DNA of 64,000 nt from an uncultured Bacteroidales bacterium (GCA_945833885.1 CAMAFY010000012.1:1-64000), one strand, 5' to 3'; counted from the stretch's first letter, positions 1 through 9,948 are shown. Notes: generated by a model from the sequence alone, not told the origin. Translations and numbers: made by a program.

Positions 1-256
1 ATAAATTCCCCAGATTATCAATCCTGTATCCTACAAGTTTTGGAGCATATCCGTCTGAGGGTCATCGTTTAGTCAGGTTGAACGGTTTACGTTTTTTGTT
101 CGTCATAGAAACTTTTTACCTTGCTCTCGCTTGGTAAAATCGCAGAAAACCGGTCCTTCCAATACAATATTCGATGGATTTTGCAGTATTGTTACGGAAT
201 CTTGAATCCGTATATTGTCTTGAAGTCAGGGAGATCTTATTAAATCTGCAAAATAA

Positions 257-302
257 AATCCAAGTTTCCTGCCTCTTACGGGAGGTGTTGGAAACTTGGA
301 TT
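257..302 (-). terminator. Rho-independent terminator-like hairpin after the TonB receptor gene
   Basis: A 12-bp perfect inverted repeat (AATCCAAGTTTC / GAAACTTGGATT) encloses a second short stem (CCTC..GAGG). It sits just beyond the stop codon of the minus-strand receptor gene and on that strand runs into a T-rich stretch. The rest of bases 1-256 shows no convincing gene; the 83-aa ORF there overlaps the hairpin and resembles no family. Confidence 0.75.
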
Positions 303-315
303 CTTTGTACATATT

Positions 316-2619
316 CTAATAGTTCAGTTTTACGCCTACATAGAACGAGCGCGGCATTCCGGGACCATAGATGTATCCTGAATCCCTGTCAGGTCCCTTG
401 TCGAAATTGCTCTGATAAGCGTTGAATATATTCTGGAGTCCTGCGTTAAGTTGTAGGGTTGTACTCTTGAACACGTTGAAGTCATACGATACTTTAAGCC
501 CCAAATCCATGAATCTTTCTGTCTTCTCAGTCCGGTTCGTTTCGATGTATCCGAAGTGGTGTTCCACGAGCATGGGACCTGTGTATGTTCCTGACAATGC
601 GATATTCAATGGCTTTATGGGGGTGTAGGTCATGGTGAAATATCCGTAAGCGTTGGGGGTACGGAACATCCTTTTCTCGTCCTCCACTCCACCGTCATCC
701 CATGAGCGCGCTTCCTTGTATTCGGCTTTCTGCATGGTGAATCCCGCTTGAAGTTGCCATTTGTTGCGCCATGCCAGTTTTCCTTCCAGCGTCATACCAT
801 ATACGCGTGCGCCGGTCTCATTGCCGCGTTCCAATACGATGACGCCATTTTCCTGTCCTAACTCGGTCAGTGCGAACACATCGTCGATATCTGTAAAGAA
901 TCCCTCTATAAGAAGATTCCCTTGCCAGTCGCCCCAACGGTGGTACATATCCGCAGAAATGCTCAGACTTTGCGATTTTTCCTCTTCAAGGTCGTCTGCC
1001 AGACGAATGATGGACACTGTTCCACCAACATTCTCTATATGCAGATCTTCGTCAAAAGCCTGTGGCGCACGGAAGCCGAAGGAGTAACTTGCGCGCAGGT
1101 TGATGTTCTCATTAGGGTTGAAACGCAGGTTCGCACGTGGGCTGAATACCAGTTTTTCGAGCATGTTGTGCCAGTCAAGACGGCCACCGATTAGTATGCC
1201 CCACATATCGTTTTTCCATTCGTTTTGGGCAAAGACGCTCTCAATCCTTGCATCCTGTGATATAAACCTGTCGTAGCCCCATTGTGAATCTTTGAGGTTG
1301 TCCTGGTTATATTCAAATCCGGCGGTAAAATCTGCCGGCATAAACAGGCATTTTTCCGCGTGAAAGACATATTGCGAACCTACAACAAATGTCAGGTCCT
1401 TCGTAGCCCCATAGGCGTTGGGGTCTTGTCCTCCTCCGTAATAACTTTCGCGGTCGATGTGCTGCGTTGACGCAAAAACGCTCAGACGATGCTTGTCATT
1501 AGGACTGAAAAAGTCGAACTTTATGCTTCCGGTATTTATGCTGTGTTTCGTCTGTTCCGCAATGTTCGCCTCGTGTGGCGGACGGTCAAGCATGTCCCCG
1601 CCTCTTCTGTGTTCCTGAAGGTGGTGATATTCAAATGTAAGTTTTGAATAGTTGCTGGTCCTGATATACGAGCGTGTGCCCAAAGTATGGCTTTTCAGTT
1701 CCGGAAGTTCCGTAAATCCGTCGCCGTTGTGGTCATATCCGCTCCTCTCCCTGTTTTGTCCGAATACGGCAATTCCCATTTTGCTGTCGTCGGTGACCAG
1801 TGAAGCATTGAGCATCGTGATGTTGTCGAGTGCTTTTCCGCCGTTGACGCCCGTCAGGGTGTGCGAAACCTGGGCAGAATTCCGCGTAGGTTCCTTTGTG
1901 ATGATGTTTATCGTACCGGCGATGGCCGACGAACCGAAGAGTGCCGATCCGCCTCCGCGCATCACTTCCACGCGCTCAATCATGTTTGCCGGAAGTTGTT
2001 CAAGGCCATAAACACCGGAAAGTGCGGTGAAAATAGGGCGCGAATCAATGAGAATCTGGGTGTACGGACCGTCAAGGCCGTTTATCCTCACTTGCTGAAA
2101 ACCGCAGTTCTGGCAGTTGTTTTCCACCCTTATGCCTGGTTGGAAGTTCAATCCCTGTGCCAGGTTGCAGGAGTTTGTGTTCTCAAAAGTCGTCATATTC
2201 ATCACATTCACGAGGGTAGGAGCCAGTCGGCGCGTGGTTTCGCTTCTGTTGGCCGAAACGACCACCTCCTCGAGGGAGATCATCTCCTCCTCAATCTCGA
2301 AGTTCATCTCCAAAGTCTCCCCCTTTTTCAGGCTCACTTCGCGGGAAGCCTTCTTGTAGTTTATCGCGGAAACCTCTATTATGAATTCGCCTTCCGGAAG
2401 GTTCACAAGGTGATAATGCCCCGTCGCATCCGTAGCGGTGCCGATGGTTGTCCCTTTCAGGACGACCTTGATGTAGGGAAGATGCTCCTTCGTATGTTTG
2501 TCGATTACATGTCCTACAATGTTTGCGTCGGAGTCTTTTATGGGATATTCGTATGAATAAGTCAACTGTGGGAACAGCATAAACATCGTTCCCAGTAATG
2601 CAAGGTATAATATCTTCAT
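316..2619 (-). CDS. TonB-dependent outer-membrane receptor (iron/siderophore/heme-type)
   Basis: This 767-aa protein is an energy-coupled outer-membrane importer. After a signal peptide (about residues 1-22) it has a carboxypeptidase-regulatory-like beta domain (about 33-115, GHVIDKHTKEHLPYI), then a plug with a TonB-box-like EEVVVSANR and a Cys-rich NCQNCGFQQVRINGL segment, then a 22-strand-type barrel ending in aromatic-rich VGVKLNY. Length and the short regulatory domain fit siderophore, heme or cobalamin-type receptors rather than the 1000-aa SusC class. It lies downstream of the imelysin/DUF1111/CcsBA genes on the same strand but 552 bp away, so it may have its own promoter. The neighbours suggest iron or heme as cargo; that is inference. 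Confidence 0.9.
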   Translation of the reverse strand: MKILYLALLGTMFMLFPQLTYSYEYPIKDSDANIVGHVIDKHTKEHLPYIKVVLKGTTIGTATDATGHYHLVNLPEGEFIIEVSAINYKKASREVSLKKGETLEMNFEIEEEMISLEEVVVSANRSETTRRLAPTLVNVMNMTTFENTNSCNLAQGLNFQPGIRVENNCQNCGFQQVRINGLDGPYTQILIDSRPIFTALSGVYGLEQLPANMIERVEVMRGGGSALFGSSAIAGTINIITKEPTRNSAQVSHTLTGVNGGKALDNITMLNASLVTDDSKMGIAVFGQNRERSGYDHNGDGFTELPELKSHTLGTRSYIRTSNYSKLTFEYHHLQEHRRGGDMLDRPPHEANIAEQTKHSINTGSIKFDFFSPNDKHRLSVFASTQHIDRESYYGGGQDPNAYGATKDLTFVVGSQYVFHAEKCLFMPADFTAGFEYNQDNLKDSQWGYDRFISQDARIESVFAQNEWKNDMWGILIGGRLDWHNMLEKLVFSPRANLRFNPNENINLRASYSFGFRAPQAFDEDLHIENVGGTVSIIRLADDLEEEKSQSLSISADMYHRWGDWQGNLLIEGFFTDIDDVFALTELGQENGVIVLERGNETGARVYGMTLEGKLAWRNKWQLQAGFTMQKAEYKEARSWDDGGVEDEKRMFRTPNAYGYFTMTYTPIKPLNIALSGTYTGPMLVEHHFGYIETNRTEKTERFMDLGLKVSYDFNVFKSTTLQLNAGLQNIFNAYQSNFDKGPDRDSGYIYGPGMPRSFYVGVKLNY

Positions 2620-3171
2620 CTTTTTTGTACGGTTGCTCAGGTCTGGAAAAACATGGGAAATCCTTCCCGATTAACTGTTCTTACCCAAGTTTGACCTCTC
2701 GTTAGTAATTTTTTTGCTGTTCAGCAGGTTATAAGATTCTGTTTATTGTGTTGTGTTCTACGCGTTTAGCAGTATTTCCCTTTTACCTATGAATGGCATC
2801 TTCGGGCGACTGCCACCCCCTCCTTTGGCTTTTGGGATAGCATCTCGCGGAGCATACGGGAAATCACCTCTGCAAATACATGAAAAAACGCGGAATTTTA
2901 TCCCAAAAGGATAAGAGGAAGTGTACGGCATCTCCCCAAAAGTTCTGTGTATTACAGTTCTATTTTTCAGATAATCACTGATGTATCTCGAGCGATTATG
3001 CCGTTTTGCGGATAGCGTTTTGCCGGGTTCCGGTCTCTTTTCGTTTGAAAACAGATCCGAAATCCAGCAATTTACATTTTATGGAACCCGCATTAAGTGT
3101 CAGTATCAGAGATGTTTGCTTCCGGCCCTACGCCTGGCGTTCCTCCGGAATCCCTCCTTCGCGAAGTAGGA
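2620..3171. other. Intergenic region, no gene recognised
   Basis: This 552-bp gap separates the TonB receptor from the cytochrome c synthase gene. Small ORFs on the plus strand (62-72 aa) lack family resemblance. No good TAnnTTTG promoter match or 22-bp array was seen. It presumably carries the receptor promoter and any iron-responsive operator, but none could be identified by eye. Confidence 0.4.
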
Positions 3172-5049
3172 TTACGCGTAAGAGTGAAGTCCTGAAAGGA
3201 AATAGTTGGCGCCGAAATAGGTGAAGATGACGGAAAGTATGGCACATAGCAGATACCAATGCAGCGTTTTGGGCTTTCTGAAGCCTTTCAGCACTTTATT
3301 TCCCCAATGTACGGGGACGGAATAGATGATAAGCATCACAAGGGCACAGGTCTCTTTCGGGTCCCATCCCCAATATCTTCCCCACGATTGGTTTGCCCAA
3401 ACAGCGCCGATGAAGATGCCTGCCGCCAGGAGGAATACGGCGGGGACAAGGATGAGCATGTTTATCCTGTATAAGGAGCGCTCCGTTTCTTCGTTCTTTG
3501 TCGCCAATCCTATGCCTGAAAGGATTGCCATGAAGATGAAAAGGACGTATGAAATCATGATGAGCATCACGTGGATGGACAGCAGCGGGCTTGCCAAAAC
3601 GGGCATGAGCATACCGATTCGTGGCGACTGTCCGCCCATGAATCCGACAAGCAATGTCATGGATGCCACTATCAGGAAGGCGCCTTTCAGGAAACGGTTT
3701 TTGCATGCGAGGGAACCTGACAGGGCGAAAAGTCCCATGAACGCCATCATCTCCGGACCGTTTGAAAGGGGAAGGTGTCCGCCTATCCACCAAAGCAACG
3801 CAAGTATTGCCGCGATGTAGCCTGCGAGTACCGCGCTAATCGCGTTGATGCACAGCGATACGCCTTTCCTTGTCCGCACTTTCCTAATGGCGAGATGCAG
3901 ACAGCCGCCACCCAACAAGAAGGCGATGATTGCCGGTGGCAACAGATTGGCAAAGCGGTTATAGATGCGTTCCGCCTCGACTTTCGTCGTTGAGGGCAGA
4001 TTCTCGGTGCCGGCATACTTGATCTGCCCCGCTATCAGGTGGCTGATGGTCTTGTTGGCGTCAATATTGCGTCCTTTCAGCAGGAGTTCCTTGATGTCCG
4101 GCATGGTGGTCTGCATGAACATCCATTGTTCAAGACTCATCTTCGAGGGGCGTTTCCCTGCCAGCGAGAGCCACTCGATATGTCCTTCGGCCGTGTGGTA
4201 AGGGTACACCTTGAAGGCTTCTCCGGTTCCCAGCCAGTTGATGAGCGCCAGTTGCTCGTTCCGTTTCTTCTGTTTTTTCTGGTTGGTCGGCGTCTCGTTG
4301 TGGTTTACGCTGTAGTCACGTTCCCACATGTCAAAGTAAAACAACCATCCTGACAGAACCTGTTCGGGAGTAAATCCGTTGTACGAATTGGAGCCGTAAA
4401 GTTTTTGCGTCACGTCCTTCGCCATTGTCTGGAGCGGACATACGCGGTCGTTCCAATATACATACACTTTTCCCATGTTCGCCGCCAGAGGACGCTGCAT
4501 GGCGGGCAGTCCCTCCCCCGGCTGGGCATTGGCATCCATCACGCCCAGCAGCGCAATAGCCATCGCGGCTTTTCTGCTTTGTCTCAGTAATGCGCGCCAT
4601 AAGGTGTTTCGTTGGAAAAAGAAACCGGCCATTCCCGTCAACAACAGTGCGTAGCCGACGTAGGTGATTCCTGTCCCCCACGGGTCGTAACTGATGGAAA
4701 GCCTCGAGGCATCCGGGCTGATCCCCGACTGGTAGAACCTCCAACCCTCTATCTCCGCAACGTTATTCATGGATACGCTGACGGGTTCGCCGTCAATGAT
4801 CAGGTGACTGCGAAAGTTCATGGGGGTGGTTGTTCCGGGGTAGAAGTCGATTTCTGTCGCTTCGAGTTTTACGGGAAAAGGGAACTTTCCCTCGCCGGGT
4901 CCCGATTTCTTGGTGAATTCCGTTACGGGAATGCCATCGGCGGCGATGGAAAGTTCTCCCTGGATGCCACAGTAATGTGTGACAAATGCCCCGACCATAA
5001 TAATGGTCAAGGCAATATGTATTAAGTAAGTGAAAGGTTGACGGAGCAT
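3172..5049 (-). CDS. ccsBA: ResB-CcsA fusion, system II cytochrome c biogenesis protein
   Basis: This 625-aa membrane protein should carry heme across the membrane and attach it to CXXCH motifs of exported cytochromes. The N-terminal third is ResB-like, with a first membrane helix followed by a periplasmic beta-rich domain (GWRFYQSGISPDASR). The C-terminal half is CcsA-like, with several helices and the tryptophan-rich heme-handling motif WGRYWGWDPKET near residues 555-566. Fused CcsBA proteins are a known arrangement in Bacteroidetes and Epsilonproteobacteria. It starts 65 bp after the stop of the di-heme DUF1111 gene, so the likely client is encoded next door. The call is secure; pairing with the client is inferred from position. 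Confidence 0.9.
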   Translation of the reverse strand: MLRQPFTYLIHIALTIIMVGAFVTHYCGIQGELSIAADGIPVTEFTKKSGPGEGKFPFPVKLEATEIDFYPGTTTPMNFRSHLIIDGEPVSVSMNNVAEIEGWRFYQSGISPDASRLSISYDPWGTGITYVGYALLLTGMAGFFFQRNTLWRALLRQSRKAAMAIALLGVMDANAQPGEGLPAMQRPLAANMGKVYVYWNDRVCPLQTMAKDVTQKLYGSNSYNGFTPEQVLSGWLFYFDMWERDYSVNHNETPTNQKKQKKRNEQLALINWLGTGEAFKVYPYHTAEGHIEWLSLAGKRPSKMSLEQWMFMQTTMPDIKELLLKGRNIDANKTISHLIAGQIKYAGTENLPSTTKVEAERIYNRFANLLPPAIIAFLLGGGCLHLAIRKVRTRKGVSLCINAISAVLAGYIAAILALLWWIGGHLPLSNGPEMMAFMGLFALSGSLACKNRFLKGAFLIVASMTLLVGFMGGQSPRIGMLMPVLASPLLSIHVMLIMISYVLFIFMAILSGIGLATKNEETERSLYRINMLILVPAVFLLAAGIFIGAVWANQSWGRYWGWDPKETCALVMLIIYSVPVHWGNKVLKGFRKPKTLHWYLLCAILSVIFTYFGANYFLSGLHSYA

Positions 5050-5114
5050 ATTACAGGTGGATTCTATGAATTACCACCGTAAATTTATTGTTATTACTCT
5101 GTGTCAGCACCCGC

Positions 5115-6764
5115 CTAAATGGCATCTACGAAACGTATGATGGCGTCACGGTCCGCTTTCGGCAGTTTTCTGAATTTCTCGATGGTGTATCTGGCATCGC
5201 TCTTCGACGAATACCCGTGCCACATGATGGCCTCCATGGTGGTGCGGGCACGGCAGTCGTGCAGACGGTCGGCGGTCGGACTGCCGGTGACTTTCTGATG
5301 AAGTCCGCGTCCCCAGAGGGGTGTCGTGCGGCACCATCCACCACGAATGTCGTTCTTCATCAGCAGTTTATGCTGCACCATGTCGGTGTACGGCCAAATC
5401 TTCTGGTAAGGGAAGCGTGGAAGTTCGTTGCCTTGGAAGAAGTTTGCGGGGTCTATGACAATGTCGGGACCGGTGGTCCAACTGGGCTTGTGGCAATAGT
5501 CGCAGCCGATTTCGCTGAACAATTCCTTGCCTCTCAGCACATCGGGGTCGTCGATGTCGCGGACAGCCGGTACGGCAAGACCACGATGCCACACCATCAG
5601 GTCGGTATATTCGTCGTCGCTCATCTCAGCATCGAGGTTCTTGTCCGTGAGGTAAGCCGTGATGCGTTCCTCCATTGTGCCTTCCCAATACGAGGGATGC
5701 TTGTGCTTGGGGTCGATGCGTTCGATGTATTTTTCAAAGCCTGCCTGCACGTCGGGGTCGGCGGCGGAGTATTTCACGTACGTTCCTGCGGCATCAAGAT
5801 AGTGGTATCTTCTGTCGGAACGTGTGACGTTCGTGATGTTCCAGATGGCGTTCGCACCGGCGGCATCCTGCAACGGTCCGCGTGAAAGGGCGTAGGTGTA
5901 GCGGCGCACATACTTTGTCCCGTCGCCTTGAAGGCTGTTGGCATACATCGAATTCCAGTTGCCGTTGGCAAAGAATGCGGTGTTCAGTCCGTTCGGCATC
6001 AGACCATCCGCCTCTTCCTTGCGGTATTGGGCGAGGAGATCGTCTTCTGTGATGGCGTCGAGCAGGCCGGTTCCGTACACACCGATGGTGGATTCAAGTT
6101 TCACCTCGTAGTCCGAGGGGAGTTGGTAGCCCTGGTTTACGACGTAAATTGCCTCGCGGGGTATCGAAACTTCGGGATATTGCAGTTCATACTCCTCGCC
6201 ATCGTCAAAGCGGTTGTTCCACTCATCGGTGGCATCCACCCATGTTACCATGGTTTTCGACTCGTCGAGCGGTGCCTTGAAAGGCGCTACCGCATGGGTT
6301 TGCGGCATACCCGACAGCCAGGGAACGTAGCCTTCGGTCTCGGGATTGTAGACTACCAGCAGGCATCCGTTGCCGATGTCGTTGGTGTTGAAGGCACCTT
6401 CCGGAAGTCTTGTTCCATGTCCGTAGTTGGGATGGCAGTGTTGGCACGAGGTTCTTATGTACACCGGGCCGAGACCGGAGCGCACGCCCGTCTGATTGGT
6501 CATGAAAGGTTTCTCAAACAGTGCCTCTCCGTTCTTGAAAGATTGGTAAAGTCCCTGTTCTTCAACGGCGGGTGCGGGCTGTTCGAACACATTGCTGGTG
6601 CTCAACAGTGTGGTTCCGAGTTCGCCACCTGCGTAAAACCATTCCGGCAGGTTCGCCTCGTCCGGAACGATATCGTCGGTAATCTCGTCTTCCGAGCAGG
6701 ATGCTGTGGCGAGAGCCATGCAGGAGAAGAAGGCGAATTTGAAGAAATTCCTTGTCTTTTTCAT
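5115..6764 (-). CDS. Di-heme DUF1111/thiol-oxidoreductase family lipoprotein
   Basis: A 549-aa lipoprotein with signal peptide and lipobox ending at Cys23 (ALATASC). Two CXXCH heme-attachment sites are visible: CQHCH near residue 107 and CDYCH near residue 421. Layout and motifs match the COG3488/DUF1111 di-heme family, related to cytochrome c peroxidases, whose reaction is not well established. The gene begins 6 bp after the imelysin gene ends and is followed by a CcsBA synthase that could attach its hemes. Imelysin and DUF1111 genes recur together in iron-regulated loci of many bacteria, which suggests a periplasmic redox step in iron or heme acquisition. The substrate is unknown. Confidence 0.88.
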   Translation of the reverse strand: MKKTRNFFKFAFFSCMALATASCSEDEITDDIVPDEANLPEWFYAGGELGTTLLSTSNVFEQPAPAVEEQGLYQSFKNGEALFEKPFMTNQTGVRSGLGPVYIRTSCQHCHPNYGHGTRLPEGAFNTNDIGNGCLLVVYNPETEGYVPWLSGMPQTHAVAPFKAPLDESKTMVTWVDATDEWNNRFDDGEEYELQYPEVSIPREAIYVVNQGYQLPSDYEVKLESTIGVYGTGLLDAITEDDLLAQYRKEEADGLMPNGLNTAFFANGNWNSMYANSLQGDGTKYVRRYTYALSRGPLQDAAGANAIWNITNVTRSDRRYHYLDAAGTYVKYSAADPDVQAGFEKYIERIDPKHKHPSYWEGTMEERITAYLTDKNLDAEMSDDEYTDLMVWHRGLAVPAVRDIDDPDVLRGKELFSEIGCDYCHKPSWTTGPDIVIDPANFFQGNELPRFPYQKIWPYTDMVQHKLLMKNDIRGGWCRTTPLWGRGLHQKVTGSPTADRLHDCRARTTMEAIMWHGYSSKSDARYTIEKFRKLPKADRDAIIRFVDAI

Positions 6765-6770
6765 GGTCTT

Positions 6771-7925
6771 TTAGTCGCGTGTGATTACAGAATTTGCTTT
6801 TTCGAGGGCTGCTACGAGCGTCTCACCTGCGGCCTTCATGGCGGTTTCTGCAAGCGTTTCGGTAGCATTCTTCGCAAACGGTTCCGGAATGGCCTCGATA
6901 GCGGATATGGCGTTCGTAATGGCGCTTCTCACTTCCGCGTCAACTTCCGGGTTAACCTCCTTGATATAGTCGCTGACCGACGCGTCGCCGGAATTGCTTC
7001 CGAGGTATGCGTTGCGGATGGAACGGATGTTGTCGGCGAAATCCTCGATGGAATTCAGCGAATAGGGCGATTCAATGTAGTTCTTATCTTCCTGTGAAGA
7101 ACCGATGTGAGGGCGTCCGATCTTGGTGTTTCCCACCTCATCGGCGATGTCGATGCAGCCCTGGATGATCTCTTCCGCCGCTTCCTGATACGTCTTGAAC
7201 CGCGATCCGGGCTGTCCGGCGTTCATCATTTCCCATCCGTATGCCTCACCATAGTCGAGGTCGGCGTCCTCAAGAATCTGCTGTTTTTCGGCGGAAATGT
7301 TGTCCGTTCCCGCCCAGCAGGCCTCCAGGCATACGCACTGTTGGCACAGGTCTTCCGCTACTGCTACAAGATATTCCAGTTCTTCGGGGGTGTAGTCGGT
7401 GGAGTGCGTCAGGGCGGTGTTGCCGTCTTCGCTCAGTTCGAAGAGCATATATTCAACGGAGTGGAAGCCAATGAGGCCGTAACCGCCGTTGTTTTCCAGC
7501 GACCAGGGGTTGCCGTTGCGGATTTGCACGAGCAGATTGTCCATCGCCGCCTTGTCAAGGGGCCAGGAATCGATGTGCGGGTCGATGTTATGGTTTGCTG
7601 CCGGTCCGAAGAGGAACGCCTCCGAGAGTTCCCAGTTCTTGCGCGCTTCCTTCCAGGCTTTGCCGGCCGCCTCGACATCGTTGACGGTAAGCGTTGCGGC
7701 GGCATGCTTTTCCTGAATCGTATAGCAAAGGTTGCGCAGGAGAATGGTGGCGTCCGACATGGCGGAATACGTAGGAAGCACGGTGTTCTCTACATAATCG
7801 TTTGTTGCGGCTTTGAGTACCAGTTCTTTCGTGGAAAGGTCTTCCGGCGTCGTATCGTCGTTCTCGGAGCAACTTGAAACGAACAGTGCAACAGCGCCGA
7901 GCAGAAGAAGTTTTGAGATTTTCAT
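6771..7925 (-). CDS. Imelysin (M75/EfeO-like) family lipoprotein
   Basis: A 384-aa exported lipoprotein (lipobox around ALFVSSCS). It contains the imelysin GxHxxE motif as GFHSVEYMLFE, preceded by a conserved acidic helix and followed by a second helical repeat. The family includes insulin-cleaving protease-like proteins, IrpA and the iron-binding EfeO; most members bind metal, and proteolysis is doubtful. It is six bases from the DUF1111 gene and about 100 bp downstream of a porin gene, so the three probably form one transcript. Inferred role: periplasmic-face iron or heme capture, feeding the di-heme protein. Confidence 0.88.
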   Translation of the reverse strand: MKISKLLLLGAVALFVSSCSENDDTTPEDLSTKELVLKAATNDYVENTVLPTYSAMSDATILLRNLCYTIQEKHAAATLTVNDVEAAGKAWKEARKNWELSEAFLFGPAANHNIDPHIDSWPLDKAAMDNLLVQIRNGNPWSLENNGGYGLIGFHSVEYMLFELSEDGNTALTHSTDYTPEELEYLVAVAEDLCQQCVCLEACWAGTDNISAEKQQILEDADLDYGEAYGWEMMNAGQPGSRFKTYQEAAEEIIQGCIDIADEVGNTKIGRPHIGSSQEDKNYIESPYSLNSIEDFADNIRSIRNAYLGSNSGDASVSDYIKEVNPEVDAEVRSAITNAISAIEAIPEPFAKNATETLAETAMKAAGETLVAALEKANSVITRD

Positions 7926-8027
7926 AAGGTTTGGGTTTTGGACAGGGTGTAGATACTATGATATAAGTTTTAACACCGCAATGTTTGATGTTGTCGTTTT
8001 ACGGGTAAAGTGTTGTTGATGGTTTTC

Positions 8028-9359
8028 CTATTTGAACCAACCTACGTAGGCGATGCCGATGTTGATGGAGGGTTCGTTGTTGTACTTCTTGTCGAGAATG
8101 CTGTACGAATAATCCCCTTTGACGATAATCTGCGAGATGGGCATCCAGTTGAAACCTGCCGATATTTTGCTCCTTTTGCACCATTTCAGCGATGTTCCGC
8201 TTTCCATCTTCGCCATGGGGTCGTAGTAATCGTAGCGGCCGAAGACATAGAACTTCTGTCCGGATTGCTTCATCTTCTGCATGGGGGCGAAGATGTTGTA
8301 GCCTGCCTCGATGCCGGCGGCAATGGCGTCCGATGCCACCTCCTGGCGTTTCGATGTGGAATTCTTCGACATCGAGATGTTGAACTTGCTGATATGCGCC
8401 GCGTCGCTGAGATGTCCCCAGTCGAAACTTCCGCGCGCCAGCAGCCCGAAGTTCTCATATTTGAAGTCGAACGACGCTATGGACACCCTGCCGTGAATGC
8501 CTTTGTTCTTGTCGGAATCGGTAGGATAGAGGGTGTTCCTGAACGAATTTCCGACGTAGCCGCTCAGTCCAAGCCGCAAACCTTTGACGCTGTAATTGTC
8601 GATTCGGCCGGCAAAGGCGTAGTTGTTCGCAATCTTGAACTCGAAGGGCGATGCCGAGCCGTCGTGAATCCACGATTGGTTGCCGAAACGTTCGGAATCG
8701 AGGCCCGGGAGGAACATGGCCATGTACGACCAGTTGCCCGCACGGCCTGAGAGGGAGACCGAGATTTCGTGCCACGTACACGGCATGATGGTGTTCTCAC
8801 CCTCGGGGCGGTAGACGCCGAAGAACTGGTTCGGCTCGTGGTGGGCGTTCGTCCCTCCTACCGGAACGACCTGCATTCCCGCGCGGAGTTTCAGTTGCGG
8901 GAAGAATACCTTTTGGAGGTAGAACTGCTCAAGAGCAACCTCACCACCGCGTTCAATCTCGCTTTCGTATTCTCCGGCCTCCTCAGTTTCTATCTCAACT
9001 GCGGATTCCGCGCCGCCATGTTCGAACTCGATTTCCGATGAGAGCGACCAACCTTTGCCGAAATCATAGCCCAGATAAACCACCACATGCGGCAAATCGA
9101 AGCGGCCATGGCTGCCTTTGTACTTGCCGGGGTCGGAGTATCTCAGGTAGTTGTCGCTGTAAAAGTTTCGCGAAAAGGCGACCTCGCCATAACCGCCGAC
9201 GTGAAGCCGGTCCCAGGCCGATGTCTTCTTCTTCATCTGCACCAATGAAATGCTGTCGGATTTCGTGAAGACTGCCGGCTCTTCTGCCGTCTGTGCGGAG
9301 GCAAGCATTGCGGAACACGGTAGTAAGGTCACAAGTGTTATGACTGCTTTTCTAAACAT
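8028..9359 (-). CDS. Porin-like outer-membrane beta-barrel protein of the imelysin cluster
   Basis: The ORF track extends this frame to 599 aa, but the signal peptide MFRKAVITLVTLLPCSAMLASAQ begins at 9359 and a promoter lies just upstream, giving 443 aa. After a short region rich in charged residues, alternating aromatic strands run to the C-terminal NIGIAYVGWFK, typical of a 16- to 18-strand porin (phosphate-selective porin O/P-like). An acidic loop (EIETEEAGEYESEIE) could bind cations. It leads the imelysin-DUF1111-CcsBA genes and may admit a metal or metal chelate. Substrate is not readable from sequence. Confidence 0.8.
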   Translation of the reverse strand: MFRKAVITLVTLLPCSAMLASAQTAEEPAVFTKSDSISLVQMKKKTSAWDRLHVGGYGEVAFSRNFYSDNYLRYSDPGKYKGSHGRFDLPHVVVYLGYDFGKGWSLSSEIEFEHGGAESAVEIETEEAGEYESEIERGGEVALEQFYLQKVFFPQLKLRAGMQVVPVGGTNAHHEPNQFFGVYRPEGENTIMPCTWHEISVSLSGRAGNWSYMAMFLPGLDSERFGNQSWIHDGSASPFEFKIANNYAFAGRIDNYSVKGLRLGLSGYVGNSFRNTLYPTDSDKNKGIHGRVSIASFDFKYENFGLLARGSFDWGHLSDAAHISKFNISMSKNSTSKRQEVASDAIAAGIEAGYNIFAPMQKMKQSGQKFYVFGRYDYYDPMAKMESGTSLKWCKRSKISAGFNWMPISQIIVKGDYSYSILDKKYNNEPSINIGIAYVGWFK

Positions 9360-9398
9360 ATTTAACTGCTTTTTTTGTACTTCTTTGAAAATTTTGTG

Positions 9399-9430
9399 CA
9401 AAATTACGCCGTTTTTCACGCCACGGCAAT
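9399..9430 (-). promoter_or_regulatory. Bacteroidetes-type promoter for the porin-imelysin operon
   Basis: On the minus strand an ATTG box is followed after 20 nt by TAATTTTG, a match to the TTTG/TAnnTTTG consensus. It ends about 40 nt upstream of the porin start, which supports the shortened start chosen for that gene. Confidence 0.65.
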
Positions 9431-9697
9431 ACCTAAATTTGCTGATTTTTGGACACCGGATGTCCTGTAATATCCGTGTCCATACTATAATTTCAGTAAA
9501 AAAGTGGGGTATTTCCCGGCCTTCTGTGCCGTGCAATACCTGATTTGTGTGTCGCATTCCCCAAAATCGGACGGGGAAGGGAGGTTGCGGAGGCGGTGTC
9601 TTTTTAGGCGGTGATGGGGCGTCCGGAACGGTGGGGCGCCATGCTCTTCGGTGAGGGTTCGCCCAATCTTTCACATCTTCCATATACGCGCGCGCAA

Positions 9698-9785
9698 ACC
9701 TCGGAACTTCGTGCTGGAAAGTGCCGGGGTTTGCGTTGGAAAGTTCCGAATATTCGAGGGGAAAGTGCGGATGTTTTTCCATGGA
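9698..9785. repeat. 22-bp degenerate tandem array, 4 units
   Basis: Units begin at 9698, 9720, 9742 and 9764, each exactly 22 bp. They share the pattern AGTGCCGG or AGTTCCGA, then a T-rich middle, then a GGAA tail. This is the same motif family as the arrays near 30.7, 43.4, 52.3 and 59.6 kb. It lies in the 700-bp gap between convergently spaced minus-strand genes. Confidence 0.75.
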
Positions 9786-9903
9786 GGGCAGGCGGACGAA
9801 AACGGGCGTGCGCATAACCTTGAACAAAGCCTCCGCCTCCCTTTTAACGCCATCACCGCTTCCTGCCGGAAAATCTGTTGTGAGGGGGTGGGGGAAAAGA
9901 AAA

Positions 9904-9948
9904 CGCGGCGGTCTCCATATCCCGTGAAGTGGGGTGGAGACCGCCGCG
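9904..9948 (-). terminator. Terminator-like hairpin after the sulfatase/outer-membrane protein pair
   Basis: A perfect 13-bp GC-rich stem (CGCGGCGGTCTCC / GGAGACCGCCGCG) with a 19-nt loop is followed on the minus strand by TTTTCTTTTCCCC. It lies 120 bp beyond the stop codon of the outer-membrane protein gene. Confidence 0.75.

Noticed and set aside
8028-9827. 599-aa version of the porin gene
   Set aside because: The added N-terminal 156 residues lie upstream of a promoter and overlap a 22-bp array; a normal signal peptide starts at 9359.
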